A stretch of 24,264 nucleotides of DNA, from the NCBI RefSeq assembly GCF_938041645.1, contig NZ_CALIST010000021.1, forward strand, positions 1-24,264. Reading direction: 5' to 3'. The position numbers were made by a program, and so were the translations under genes. The notes beneath the pieces are model-generated. The model saw nothing but the letters and a program-made list of their open reading frames with translations, had not been told where the DNA came from and did no database searches. This DNA is from an uncultured Campylobacter sp. GTDB taxonomy: Bacteria > Campylobacterota > Campylobacteria > Campylobacterales > Campylobacteraceae. Shown piece after piece: positions 7,848-16,430 of the stretch (position 1 is the first letter of the stretch; each line of letters starts with the position of its first letter).

Positions 7848-8797
7848 AGCAACGCGCCCCGCACGAAGTAGTATTTGACGACGTAGGCGCTGCAGATGAG
7901 CGCGTTTAGAATGAGCCAGAACGAGGAATATTTAAGCAGGTGGGTGTAGGTGCGCTTGGTGATGAGCTCCGTTAAAAACGGCACGATGCCGAAAAATATG
8001 CCCAAAAACAGCGAGCCCCAAATCGCATAGCCGACGAAGTAATAATCCTTCAAAAGCATGCAGTACGGGCATTTATGATTGGGCTGCTCGTAAACGTAAA
8101 GCCCGAAAAAATAGGTGATCGCGTAGTATGCGACGAACAAAAAGAGCAAATTCAGAGCAAAGCTCGCCATCGACTGTTTTAAGAAATTTAAGATCAAAAT
8201 GGCGCCCAATATCGCGTAGAAAAAGGTCGCCAAAAGCGCCTGCGTGTAGCCGAACGGAAGCTTCGGCGCGCGAAATACGACCGAGCAGCAAAACACCGGC
8301 ACGCGCAGTGGGATATTGATAAAAAATAGAATTTCTAAAATAAACTCCGCCAAAACGCCCGTAGAAAGGATGGTAAAGATCAGGTATTTGCGCTTAAGAT
8401 ATGGAAATTTGCCCGCTTTAAGATCGAGGCTGTTTAAAATAAGCCAGAGCCCAAATCCGAAGATCAGTAAAATTTTTAAAAGCAGCAGGATATTGCCGTA
8501 GCGGTTCGAGCCCACGACGCCCGCAGAACACATCGCGCCTGGCACGACCGAAGAGAGCTCGTTTAGGCAGAGCGCAAAAAATATAAACAAAATGATCTTG
8601 CACGCTATCGTGAAGAACAAAATGGTGTTGATGAGATAGTTTCTTTTCTCCAGGGCGTATTGCAAATTTGAGGTAGCGTTAAAGTCCCAGTAGCGCATGA
8701 TCCGCACAATGTGAAACTGCGAGATCGCCATCAGCGCTATTACGATCAGCTCCACGGCCAAAAACGCGATCACGCTGCCCGATAAAAATACGCTCAT
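7844..8797 (-). CDS. Polytopic membrane protein with CPYC motif
   Basis: A 317-residue integral membrane protein with about eight helices. Notable cysteines are Cys90 in PGAMCSAG, the pair Cys170-Cys171, and Cys243/Cys246 in PNHKCPYCML just after a helix, close to a lumenal-type loop. The CPYC pair with a preceding His could be a redox or Cu(I)-binding site, loosely recalling VKOR-like or copper-relay proteins, but I cannot assign a family. It overlaps the ABC ATPase stop (ATGA) and the NosL-like start (ATGA), so it is translated as part of that block. The most likely role is a membrane partner of the copper-site assembly apparatus. That is inferred from context only. Confidence 0.65.
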   Translation of the reverse strand: MSVFLSGSVIAFLAVELIVIALMAISQFHIVRIMRYWDFNATSNLQYALEKRNYLINTILFFTIACKIILFIFFALCLNELSSVVPGAMCSAGVVGSNRYGNILLLLKILLIFGFGLWLILNSLDLKAGKFPYLKRKYLIFTILSTGVLAEFILEILFFINIPLRVPVFCCSVVFRAPKLPFGYTQALLATFFYAILGAILILNFLKQSMASFALNLLFLFVAYYAITYFFGLYVYEQPNHKCPYCMLLKDYYFVGYAIWGSLFLGIFFGIVPFLTELITKRTYTHLLKYSSFWLILNALICSAYVVKYYFVRGALL

Positions 8798-9471
8798 GCT
8801 GAAATTTCTCCGTCTTTTAAAAACACGTATCGATCCACGAAGCTTAGCTCGTCGAAGAGTATGTCGTGCGTCGCGATCAAAACGGTCTTTTTAAGCTCTT
8901 TGAGCTTTGAAAGCATCTCGATAAAGCCGAGCGAGTTTTGTTTGTCTAAATTTGCCGTCGGCTCGTCGGCTAAGATGATCTGCGGATTCATCACGAGCGC
9001 CCTAGCGATAGCGCAGCGCTGCTTCTCGCCGCCGCTGAGGCTCGAGACGATCTGATCTTTTTTATGCGCGATATTAGCAATCTGCATCGCTTCATCTATG
9101 CGCGCGCCAAGCTCATCCCTGCCCAGCCGTTCAAGACTAAGCGGCGCAAGGACGTTTTTATAGACGCTAAGCGCCTCAAGCAGGTTGAAAGACTGAAAGA
9201 TAAAACCGATTTTTTTGTGGCGATACGCGGAGCTTTCGATATCGGCGAGCTTAGAGACGTTTGCGCCGTCTACTAAAACCTCGCCGCTACTCGGCTTAGA
9301 AAGCGCGCCTATTATAGATAGAAGCGTGCTTTTGCCGCTGCCGCTAACGCCTTTTAAGATTACGATCTGCCCTTCCTTGACGCTTAAGCTTATATTTTTC
9401 AAAGCGCGAAATTCATTCGCCCTGCCCTCGTTGTAAATTTTAAAAAGCTGCTTAATCTCTATCTTGCTCAT
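8794..9471 (-). CDS. ABC transporter ATPase, MacB/LolD type
   Basis: A 225-residue ABC ATPase of the MacB/LolD/FtsE class. Walker A is GVSGSGKST (41-49), the Q-loop glutamine is Q93, the signature is LSGGE (145-149), Walker B is IILADEP (165-171) with catalytic Glu170, and the H-loop is His202 in ATHD. The start is placed at 9471, where the ATG overlaps the TGA of the permease gene and AGGCGG lies upstream. A longer frame to 9510 lacks these supports. It would energise the FtsX-type permease encoded just upstream. Such ATPases usually drive mechanotransmission or extraction from the membrane rather than classical import. In this operon its substrate or partner is presumably linked to copper-centre maturation, by analogy with NosFY in nitrous oxide reductase clusters. 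Confidence 0.9.
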   Translation of the reverse strand: MSKIEIKQLFKIYNEGRANEFRALKNISLSVKEGQIVILKGVSGSGKSTLLSIIGALSKPSSGEVLVDGANVSKLADIESSAYRHKKIGFIFQSFNLLEALSVYKNVLAPLSLERLGRDELGARIDEAMQIANIAHKKDQIVSSLSGGEKQRCAIARALVMNPQIILADEPTANLDKQNSLGFIEMLSKLKELKKTVLIATHDILFDELSFVDRYVFLKDGEISA

Positions 9472-10577
9472 TTGACCGCCTCGCTCATATCGCCTATAGC
9501 GATGCGCCATGAAGGGATGATTACGAACGCCAAAAACGGGATCACGCTAAAGACGAAGATCAAAAAGAGCATATTGAAATTTATCGCGGGCGTGAAGGTG
9601 ATGAAATTTCGCAGCTCGCCGCCTAAGAATATATCGCGCAGAAGCGGCGCATCCAGGATAAAAACATAAGCATAAGCGCCCGCGACGCCGAGTAGATAAG
9701 CGCTTAGCGAGACGATGAAATTTTGGATAAATTTCATCGCGATGATGTCTTTTATACAAAAGCCGATGCTGCGCAAGATCGCGATCTCCTTTTTCTTCTC
9801 GCCGTATGCGAGCGAAATTTGATTTTTTAGCAAGATGAAAAATGAGATCATCGCCACGGCGTAAAGCACCATAAAGATCCCACCCTTGTAATAATACAGA
9901 TGCCTCACTTCGGCTACCGCATCCTCGGCACTAAGAGCTTCCGTGTTGGGGTATAAATTTACGATCTTAAGCGCTACTTCGCTTACTTCGTTGGGGTTGG
10001 GCACGCTTACGTAGAGCTTGGTGTATTCGCCCTCCTTCAGGCTTAGCACCTCGCGCGCGGTATCGGGGTTTAGATAGATCACGTCGTTTGAGACGATGCT
10101 GCTTTCATGCGGTGAAATTTTATTGATCTTAATCGCGATTAGGCGCTGTTCGGTTAAGAAGTGAAACTCGTCCTCGTAGTACCACTCGCCCATCGCCGCT
10201 TTTACCCCCTCGCCTACGATCATTTCGTTTTCGCTCAGGCTTTCGTCGCCTACGATATGAAACCAAACGCGCTTTTGAGCGAAGTAATACATCCCGTCCA
10301 CGGCGCCCTGCACTTCGCTGACGCCCGCGATTTTGGAGATGTCGTAGATATAGCCGTCGTGCATCAGATCGCGCTTGCCCGCGCGTAGAGCCTCTACGAC
10401 AATGTCGGGTCTGAGCTTGACGACCTTTTCGAGATCGTTTTGAATGGAGCCCGAGATAAAAAGCACCGAGCTTAAAATAAAAACGATAAAGGCGAAGATC
10501 GCGAAGCTAAAGGAGTGATCGGCTCTGTCTTTTCGCAGCAGAATTACGGAGTAGTCGATAAAATTTTTACTTATCAT
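9468..10577 (-). CDS. FtsX/MacB-type ABC permease
   Basis: A 369-residue permease with the one-plus-three helix layout of FtsX/MacB proteins: helix 1 at about residues 22-44, a large periplasmic domain (about 45-225), and three C-terminal helices (about 235-255, 283-310, 330-355). The cytoplasmic coupling region EKKKEIAILRSIGFCIKDI is typical of the family. The start chosen is the ATG at 10577, which has GGAG eight bases upstream; an in-frame ATG at 10592 has no ribosome site. It overlaps the end of the 62-residue gene by 11 bases and its TGA overlaps the ATPase ATG. Partner of the ATPase; the substrate is unknown. Confidence 0.85.
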   Translation of the reverse strand: MISKNFIDYSVILLRKDRADHSFSFAIFAFIVFILSSVLFISGSIQNDLEKVVKLRPDIVVEALRAGKRDLMHDGYIYDISKIAGVSEVQGAVDGMYYFAQKRVWFHIVGDESLSENEMIVGEGVKAAMGEWYYEDEFHFLTEQRLIAIKINKISPHESSIVSNDVIYLNPDTAREVLSLKEGEYTKLYVSVPNPNEVSEVALKIVNLYPNTEALSAEDAVAEVRHLYYYKGGIFMVLYAVAMISFFILLKNQISLAYGEKKKEIAILRSIGFCIKDIIAMKFIQNFIVSLSAYLLGVAGAYAYVFILDAPLLRDIFLGGELRNFITFTPAINFNMLFLIFVFSVIPFLAFVIIPSWRIAIGDMSEAVK

Positions 10578-10755
10578 AGACGAACTCCGCATAGGCCTTG
10601 CTCTTAAAGCTACTTGAGAGCCGCACGTCCTTTATCTCGCGCGCGAGCTTTTGCAGACACTGCTCACCCTTTGCGCGATCAAAGCTTACATAATGCACCG
10701 CAATGAGCGCATAAAGGGCGGCAAAAAAGATCGTTAAAGCGCAAATGAGCCTCAT
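10567..10755 (-). CDS. 62-residue single-helix membrane protein
   Basis: A small protein with one N-terminal hydrophobic segment (residues 3-22) and a charged tail (SFDRAKGEQCLQKLAREIKDVRLSS split by one Cys). The first residues could be a signal anchor, leaving a 40-residue periplasmic tail with a single cysteine. It is real by context: its ATG overlaps the TGA of the double-NosL gene (ATGA), and its 3' end overlaps the permease start. No family recognised. A small accessory subunit of the ABC or NosL apparatus is the likeliest role. Confidence 0.65.
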   Translation of the reverse strand: MRLICALTIFFAALYALIAVHYVSFDRAKGEQCLQKLAREIKDVRLSSSFKSKAYAEFVYDK

Positions 10756-11876
10756 AGCCCTTCTATTACGCTCTCTTGAATTTCATCAAATTTAAGTACG
10801 CTCTTGCCTCCGTGATCTTTAGCGAAGGTCTTAGCCGCGCTCTCGCTATCAAACGGAATGAGCTCGTCGCCCATCGGCCCTAAGACGTTGGAGCCGAGTA
10901 CAAAAAAAGCGCTTTTAGCATCGATCTTATGAAGTTTATAGTAGTCGGTTACGAAAATTTTATCAAAGCCCTTGCCCTTTTGGAAGTAGTATTTCATCAT
11001 ATCTTTCACGCCGTCAAAATATAAGTTCTCGCCGCCTTGGACCTCTATCATCGCCGCCCAGTTAGGGTTTTTGCCCACTAGCATACCGCAGACCGGGCAT
11101 TTAGCACCCTCAGGCACGACGATCTTTTCAGCCTTTTTCGCTTTTGCGTTTTTATCGCTACTGCCTAAATTTGCCGGCGCGTCCCACAAATATAGCGCCG
11201 CAGCTTGTAGGTGCTTGTCGTATTCAGGAGCTTTGCTAGCGCCCTTTGCGTCGCAAGTCTTTTTGAGATGAGCTTTGAGCTCGGAGATGGCTTTGAAGCT
11301 TTTGGCGTCCGTTTTAGCGCAGTTTGTTTCGTAAAATTCTTTACCGTGCGCGTAAACGCCGCCCTCGCGCTTGGCTTTAATCATCTTATTATCGCCCGCG
11401 AAGTCCTGTCCCGCAATCTCGTAGGCTTTGGCGAAATTCATTATCTCGCCGCCGTTTTCGGCTTGAAATTCTTTCGCGTCGGCCTCGGTTGAAAAGGCGT
11501 ATTTGCTATTGCGCGTCATCGTACCTTTGACCTTGCTGCCCACGACGTAAAAGGCTTTATTTACATCGATCAAATTTAGATTTTTCGTATCGACGACCTG
11601 CGCATCGCTTGGAATTTTTCCCTCCGTTAGCTCGTACAAGCAGTGTAGGGAAGCCACTTGCTTGCCGTTCCAAACGTGGTTGGTTTTATAAAATTTAACC
11701 AAATTCATTCCGCAAACGGCGCAGTATTCTTTACCCTCGCCGCTTCCTACAAGCGTAGCCTTGCTAGGATCCACGCTTTGAAACATAGGATTTGCCGGCT
11801 TATTAGCCCCATCCATGGAGGCGCCGCAAACGAGCGCAACAAGCGTGGCCGAAGCCAAAAATGAACGTAAAATCAT
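10752..11876 (-). CDS. Tandem NosL-domain periplasmic protein (copper-site accessory)
   Basis: A 374-residue exported protein (signal peptide about 1-20). NosL domain 1 (about 45-150) has the Cu(I)-type motif CAVCGM (Cys52/Cys55) plus Cys79 in SLHCL. NosL domain 2 (about 255-370) has CPVCGM (Cys260/Cys263) and the strand YFDGVKDMMKYYF. Each ends with a FYVVGSKVKGTM or FFVLGSNVLGPMGDEL type motif. The segment between (about 172-235: GGVYAHGKEFYETNCAKT ... HLQAAALYLWD) resembles a class I cytochrome c whose haem motif has been lost, keeping two cysteines (186, 208). NosL proteins deliver Cu(I) in nitrous oxide reductase maturation. Here the operon encodes a haem-copper sulfite reductase, so supplying its copper is the natural inference. 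It starts with AAGGAG, 31 bases after the Sel1-repeat gene. Confidence 0.85.
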   Translation of the reverse strand: MILRSFLASATLVALVCGASMDGANKPANPMFQSVDPSKATLVGSGEGKEYCAVCGMNLVKFYKTNHVWNGKQVASLHCLYELTEGKIPSDAQVVDTKNLNLIDVNKAFYVVGSKVKGTMTRNSKYAFSTEADAKEFQAENGGEIMNFAKAYEIAGQDFAGDNKMIKAKREGGVYAHGKEFYETNCAKTDAKSFKAISELKAHLKKTCDAKGASKAPEYDKHLQAAALYLWDAPANLGSSDKNAKAKKAEKIVVPEGAKCPVCGMLVGKNPNWAAMIEVQGGENLYFDGVKDMMKYYFQKGKGFDKIFVTDYYKLHKIDAKSAFFVLGSNVLGPMGDELIPFDSESAAKTFAKDHGGKSVLKFDEIQESVIEGL

Positions 11877-11907
11877 ACTATCTCCTTAAAAATTTGATGT
11901 TTTAAAT

Positions 11908-12741
11908 TTACTTACTAATCGAGTTTAAAAATTCCAAATTCTCGCATCCCATCTTGATGCCGCCGTCACAGCTTTTTTTGAAAAACTCTTTTGCTTTGGC
12001 GTTATCGGACTTCACACCCTTGCCCTCGGCGTACATTATGGCTAGGTTATTGCAGCCGTCGAAGTGGCCGAGGCTGCACGCCTTTTCATACTGCTGCTTT
12101 GCTTGCTTATAATCCTGGTCCACCCCCTGCCCGAAGGCGTATAGATAGCCCAGATTGTTGCAGCCGATGCCGATGTCGCCACCGCAAGCCTTTTCGTAAA
12201 AAATTTTAGCCTTTGCGAAGCTTTGCTGTACGCCTTCGCCCTTCAGATACAGATAGCCCAGGTTGTTGCAGCCCATCATATCGCCATAGGTGCAGGCTTT
12301 TTCATAAAGGCTAGCGGCCTTGGCTACGTCTTTCGCGAGCCCGGCGCCGTTTGCGTATAAAAGCCCGAGCGATGTGCAGCCCTCGTTATCTTTGCAGGCT
12401 TTTTCGTAATAAGCCGCGGCTTTGGTGAAATTTTGATCCGCGCCGTTGCCGCTTTCGTAGATATAGCCTAGATTGTTGCACGCAAGCGCAAATTTAGCGC
12501 TGCACGCCTTCTCGTAGAGGCTGATCGCTTTTTCGAAATTTTTCTCTACGTTGCCGGTGCCCTCAAAATACAAAACGGCTAGATTATAGCAGCCCGAAGC
12601 TTTATTTTCCAAACCGCACGCTCTTTCATAAATTTCTGCGAGTTTTTTATGATCGCCGCTTTGCTGAGCTTGAATGCCCTCGCTGATAAAGCCCGCGTTT
12701 GCCGCGGCCGCCAAGGCTAACGCTATTAGAAATTTTTTCAA
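11908..12741 (-). CDS. Cysteine-rich Sel1-repeat (Hcp-like) periplasmic protein
   Basis: A 277-residue protein with a signal peptide (MKKFLIALALAAAANAG). Seven Sel1-like helical repeats of about 36 residues follow, each with the pattern YEKAC...GCNNLGYLYAxGxGV, and each carries a cysteine pair spaced 5-7 residues apart, expected to form a disulfide as in Helicobacter Hcp proteins. The start codon is TTG at 12739-12741, with AAAGGAG eight bases upstream and no in-frame ATG nearby. It lies 10 bases after ccsA1, so it is in the operon. Its role is unknown. A scaffold or assembly factor for the periplasmic reductase is plausible, since Sel1/TPR proteins usually bind other proteins. Confidence 0.8.
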   Translation of the reverse strand: MKKFLIALALAAAANAGFISEGIQAQQSGDHKKLAEIYERACGLENKASGCYNLAVLYFEGTGNVEKNFEKAISLYEKACSAKFALACNNLGYIYESGNGADQNFTKAAAYYEKACKDNEGCTSLGLLYANGAGLAKDVAKAASLYEKACTYGDMMGCNNLGYLYLKGEGVQQSFAKAKIFYEKACGGDIGIGCNNLGYLYAFGQGVDQDYKQAKQQYEKACSLGHFDGCNNLAIMYAEGKGVKSDNAKAKEFFKKSCDGGIKMGCENLEFLNSISK

Positions 12742-12751
12742 ATTTACTCCT

Positions 12752-15442
12752 TTATATCGTTTTTACGTCCCTGCCTCTGAAGGCAAGAGCGATTATTAAA
12801 AAGACCGCCGCTATTATACAATAAAACGGCGCGGGTATCTGCGGCGCATCGCCCGCAGCGTAAGAGTGCATGCCGGTGAGGTAGAAATTTACGCCGAAAT
12901 AGGTCATTATAATCGAGCTATACGCGAGCGTCGAGCTCACGCAATAAACATAGACCGAGCCGAGCTTCGGGATAAATTTTAGATGCAGCACGATCGCATA
13001 GACGATGATCGAGACATACGACCATGTCTCTTTGCTATCCCAGCCCCAGTATCGCCCCCAGCTCTCATTCGCCCACACACCGCCGAAGAAATTTCCGAGC
13101 GTCAGCATCGAAAGTCCCACTATGAGGCTGATCTCGTTGATCGCCGTTATATATCTGATCTGTGCGTTAAGCCGCTCACGATTGACGCCGTTTTTAAGCG
13201 CCATCAAAATAAGAGCCAAAAGCCCAAGCAGGCAGCTAAGACCTAAAAATCCATAGCTAGCCGTGATAACCGAGACGTGGATGCTAAGCCAATACGACTT
13301 TAGCACTGGCACGAGGTTAGTAATCTGCGGATTTACGAAGCTCATATGCGCTACGAGCATCACGATGCTAGCCAGCAAGCAGCTCGCGCTTAGCGTAAGC
13401 AGGGACTTTCTAAAAAATATGATCCCCGCAAGCGCCGCCGACCAGCCGATGTAGATCATCGACTCATAGCTATCGCTCCACGGCGCGTGAGCCGCGACGT
13501 ACCAGCGCAACGCAAGCGCAAGGGTATGTGCTATAAAACATATCGCAAAGGCTGCGAATAAAATTTTTTGCGCGAGCGTGAAGCGTTTGCCGCAAAGCGC
13601 GCCCAAAAGTGCCAATATTAAAGCTATGCCGCCTAGGATCATATAGCAATAAACGAGCTTTTTAAAAACCGAAGCTTTGTTGTAAAACACCTCGGCCTTG
13701 ACGCGACTAACGCTTGGAAGAATAGCCGCCGAGGTAGCCCTTTGATAGTTTTTCAGCTCCGCAAGTGCTGCATCCGCTTTAGTCCAATCATTATCCGAAA
13801 TTCCATCTTGCAAGCCGTTTAGATAGTCATTTAGCACGCCTTTGATCTGCGGAGCGATACTATAATCGGCAAAGGCGTCGTTCGGCGAGAGCCAAGCGTT
13901 TTGCGGGTCGTTCGGTACGGGGATAAATTTAAAAAACACCCCTCTAAAGGTCAGATACGCGATATTTAGCCGCTCGTCGAATTTAATCAGCTCGTTATCG
14001 AGCACGCTGCGGCGCGAGGCGCTTTTTTCATTCGCCTCGTCCAGGGCGTGGGCGAGCTTGTAGTTGCCGTTTTCATCAAAGACCGAATTGAAGCTCGCAT
14101 ATCGCTCCTGTGGCGCTAAGCCTAGCATCTTTTTAATCTCGTCGTTTTTGATCTTGATGATCTTTTGATCACGCCAGAACGCGGGATTTAGGCTCATGCC
14201 CAAGATCATCTGCTCGGCGCTTAAGCCGTAAAGCGAATCCGTGCCTGAAATTTTATTTACGATTTCGCTTGCTTCGGTGCTAAGCGGCTTGATCCTGCCC
14301 ATATAATCTTGCACCAAAAGCTCTGCAAACGCGCCGTTTGCGTGAACGCGCGAGTTGGCTTTAAGGTTTTGCAGATAGTTTTCATCCGCGGCGCGAAGCT
14401 CAATGCTGAAAAAAAGCGGCGCGATTAGAAGCAGCGCGGCAGGCGCGTTATTTTTGATAAATTTAGCTAGCTTTTTAAACCTGCTGCCTGCGGTAAAAAG
14501 ATTGCCGATAAATCCGACGCAAAGTAAGAAATAGCCGAAATAGGTAGGGATTTTACCCGGATCGCGATTAAGCTCCAGCACCGTACCCTGCTCGTCCGTG
14601 TCGTAAGAGGATTGAAAGAGCTTAAAGCCGCCAAAGTTTAGCGGGTGGTTCATATAAATTTCATGCTCCCCCGCGCTCTTGCCCTCTTTTAAAATTTCAA
14701 CGTCGCTGGCGTAGGATGACGGGCTTTGCGAGCCCGGGTAGCGCTCGAGCTTAAATTTCAAAAGCTTTACCGCAAACGGAAGCTCTATCAGTTTCGAGCC
14801 CCAGCTTAGCATTATCTCCTCGCCGTCAAAGTTTAAAATTTTAGGCTCACCCAGCCAGCCCGCGCCGCCGCGCAGCTGCGCTTCTTGCTCGCTTCCGCCC
14901 TCAAAGCCCGCTTTTACCGCAAGCGTGCCCTGCTCGCCTTTGGGCGCGGGTTTGTAGGAGCTAAATTTAACGGTGAAGCTTTTAGAATTTATACTTTGCG
15001 TGAAGCTAAAATCGTTATCGCCGATCTGAGACAGATTTAGCGGGTGCTCAAACAGCGCGTCTTGCGTGCGGATTTGCAAGTATGGCTTGACGCTCACCAT
15101 CTCGTTTTCGCTCTCGCCCGCTCTTACGTGCAGCACGCCCTCGGTGCCGAAATAGCGCGTCAGCGCCGCGCCGATAAAGATAACGATAAATGCCGCGTGC
15201 AGAACGAAGGAGCCGAAGCGGCGCCACATTTTAGATTTTATGATTATGCCTAGCAGGCTCAGCGTCGCAGCACCCATGACGCACTCGTACCAGCGCGCCT
15301 CATAGACTAAAATTTTAGCAGTTTGCGTATCGTAAATGCTCTCCAAAAAGGTTGCGACGCCGGCACCTGCGGCTAGGATAAAGAGGAGGCAGAGCGCAAA
15401 TTTGTAAGAGATAAAAAATTTTAATATTTTTAGTGCGCTCAT
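12752..15442 (-). CDS. ccsA1: ResB/CcsA fusion cytochrome c haem lyase for CX15CH
   Basis: An 896-residue system II cytochrome c synthase with the ResB (CcsB) and CcsA parts fused, as is normal in Campylobacterota. The N-terminal ResB-like part has three early helices (about 10-30, 50-70, 78-100) and a large periplasmic domain. The CcsA part occupies roughly residues 590-890, with the haem-handling WWD motif WGRYWGWDSKETW at 795-807 and flanking periplasmic histidines (for example in SIHVS and GMHSY). It transfers haem to apocytochrome cysteines in the periplasm. Next to an octahaem protein with one CX15CH site, it corresponds to the dedicated lyase CcsA1 of Wolinella succinogenes, which is needed for that unusual site; specificity here is inferred from context. 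Start ATG with GGAGGG, 15 bases after mccD. Confidence 0.9.
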   Translation of the reverse strand: MSALKILKFFISYKFALCLLFILAAGAGVATFLESIYDTQTAKILVYEARWYECVMGAATLSLLGIIIKSKMWRRFGSFVLHAAFIVIFIGAALTRYFGTEGVLHVRAGESENEMVSVKPYLQIRTQDALFEHPLNLSQIGDNDFSFTQSINSKSFTVKFSSYKPAPKGEQGTLAVKAGFEGGSEQEAQLRGGAGWLGEPKILNFDGEEIMLSWGSKLIELPFAVKLLKFKLERYPGSQSPSSYASDVEILKEGKSAGEHEIYMNHPLNFGGFKLFQSSYDTDEQGTVLELNRDPGKIPTYFGYFLLCVGFIGNLFTAGSRFKKLAKFIKNNAPAALLLIAPLFFSIELRAADENYLQNLKANSRVHANGAFAELLVQDYMGRIKPLSTEASEIVNKISGTDSLYGLSAEQMILGMSLNPAFWRDQKIIKIKNDEIKKMLGLAPQERYASFNSVFDENGNYKLAHALDEANEKSASRRSVLDNELIKFDERLNIAYLTFRGVFFKFIPVPNDPQNAWLSPNDAFADYSIAPQIKGVLNDYLNGLQDGISDNDWTKADAALAELKNYQRATSAAILPSVSRVKAEVFYNKASVFKKLVYCYMILGGIALILALLGALCGKRFTLAQKILFAAFAICFIAHTLALALRWYVAAHAPWSDSYESMIYIGWSAALAGIIFFRKSLLTLSASCLLASIVMLVAHMSFVNPQITNLVPVLKSYWLSIHVSVITASYGFLGLSCLLGLLALILMALKNGVNRERLNAQIRYITAINEISLIVGLSMLTLGNFFGGVWANESWGRYWGWDSKETWSYVSIIVYAIVLHLKFIPKLGSVYVYCVSSTLAYSSIIMTYFGVNFYLTGMHSYAAGDAPQIPAPFYCIIAAVFLIIALAFRGRDVKTI

Positions 15443-15457
15443 TAACCCTCCGCAGTT

Positions 15458-16429
15458 TTACATTATTATATCGTAAGTTTGTCCCGCGTATAGTATAAAC
15501 ATTCTAAGAAGTAATACCCCGACCACGCTGGCAAGCGCGCTAACGTAGAACGCAAACGCGGTGTGAGCGATCTTTTTGCCCAGTGCGAAATTTAAAACGA
15601 GCGGTACGCAAAAGCCTACGCCCACGACGCCTAGCCAAAACATCTTCGCATAAAATCCCTCGTTAAATGCGATGCTCGCGGCTTTTTGCACGTCGCTGCC
15701 AGTGATGAGCGAGACGAAAATCATACCGATTAATAAAATTTCCATCGCTAAAACCGGCCACTCAACCGCGTGTAGAGTTTTTAGATCGCCTCCGTGCGGG
15801 TCTGCTTTAAAGAAAAGCGCGGCTATGAGGCTTGAGCCCGCAATGCCCGCCGATAAGCCCGACGCCACGAAAAGCGCAGGCAAAACGGCTGTATTAAGGA
15901 TAGGAAATCTAACTAAAACCGAGATCAAAAATCCCGTATAGGCGCAGATCGCGACCGCAAAAACAAGCGTAAGCGCAAGAAGCAGCGGGCGAAGCGCGTT
16001 TAAAATTTTCATCGCAAGCGCAAAAAGCCCTTTTAAAAAAGTAAGTCTGCGCGATAAAAATCCGCTAAGATCAGCTTCAAACGCATAAAGGCAGGCTACG
16101 AAGCTAAGCGGGATATAGACGCAAAGCGCCGCCACGCCTACGGACATAACCGAGGTGAAGTTGTAGTTGATCAAAATTTTCCAGAAAAGTAGCGGCCGCT
16201 CAAGGTCGGCTACCAGGCAGACCATACCGAGTAAGATCGTGACAAAAGAAAGCAGCGACGCAGCCTTAAATAGCGGCGTGCTTTCGGTCTGTTTTTTATA
16301 AAATTTGACGAGGATCGCGACTATCAAAGCGCCTCCGCTCATACCCGCTAGCAAGAGATAGACCGCGATTGGCCAGCCCCACTCAACGCCGTGCGAGAAG
16401 GTCGCAGTAAAATTTATAGCTCCGTTCAT
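15458..16429 (-). CDS. mccD: NrfD-type membrane quinol dehydrogenase subunit
   Basis: A 323-residue NrfD/PsrC-family integral membrane protein with eight or more helices, beginning FSHGVEWGWPIAVYLLLAGMSGGA, the family's first-helix signature, and continuing with VADLERPLLFWKIL (family-typical helix-capping motif). It should oxidise menaquinol in the membrane and hand electrons to the Fe-S partner encoded just upstream. The mccC stop and this ATG are separated by one base, supporting translational coupling and a stoichiometric complex. In Wolinella the equivalent pair feeds MccA. NrfD subunits carry no cofactor; ligand residues cannot be read off the sequence. Confidence 0.9.
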   Translation of the reverse strand: MNGAINFTATFSHGVEWGWPIAVYLLLAGMSGGALIVAILVKFYKKQTESTPLFKAASLLSFVTILLGMVCLVADLERPLLFWKILINYNFTSVMSVGVAALCVYIPLSFVACLYAFEADLSGFLSRRLTFLKGLFALAMKILNALRPLLLALTLVFAVAICAYTGFLISVLVRFPILNTAVLPALFVASGLSAGIAGSSLIAALFFKADPHGGDLKTLHAVEWPVLAMEILLIGMIFVSLITGSDVQKAASIAFNEGFYAKMFWLGVVGVGFCVPLVLNFALGKKIAHTAFAFYVSALASVVGVLLLRMFILYAGQTYDIIM

Positions 16430-16430
16430 A

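Noticed and set aside
12983..13256. Plus-strand frames opposite ccsA1
   Set aside because: Antisense shadows of a well-supported gene, with no ribosome sites or family similarity.
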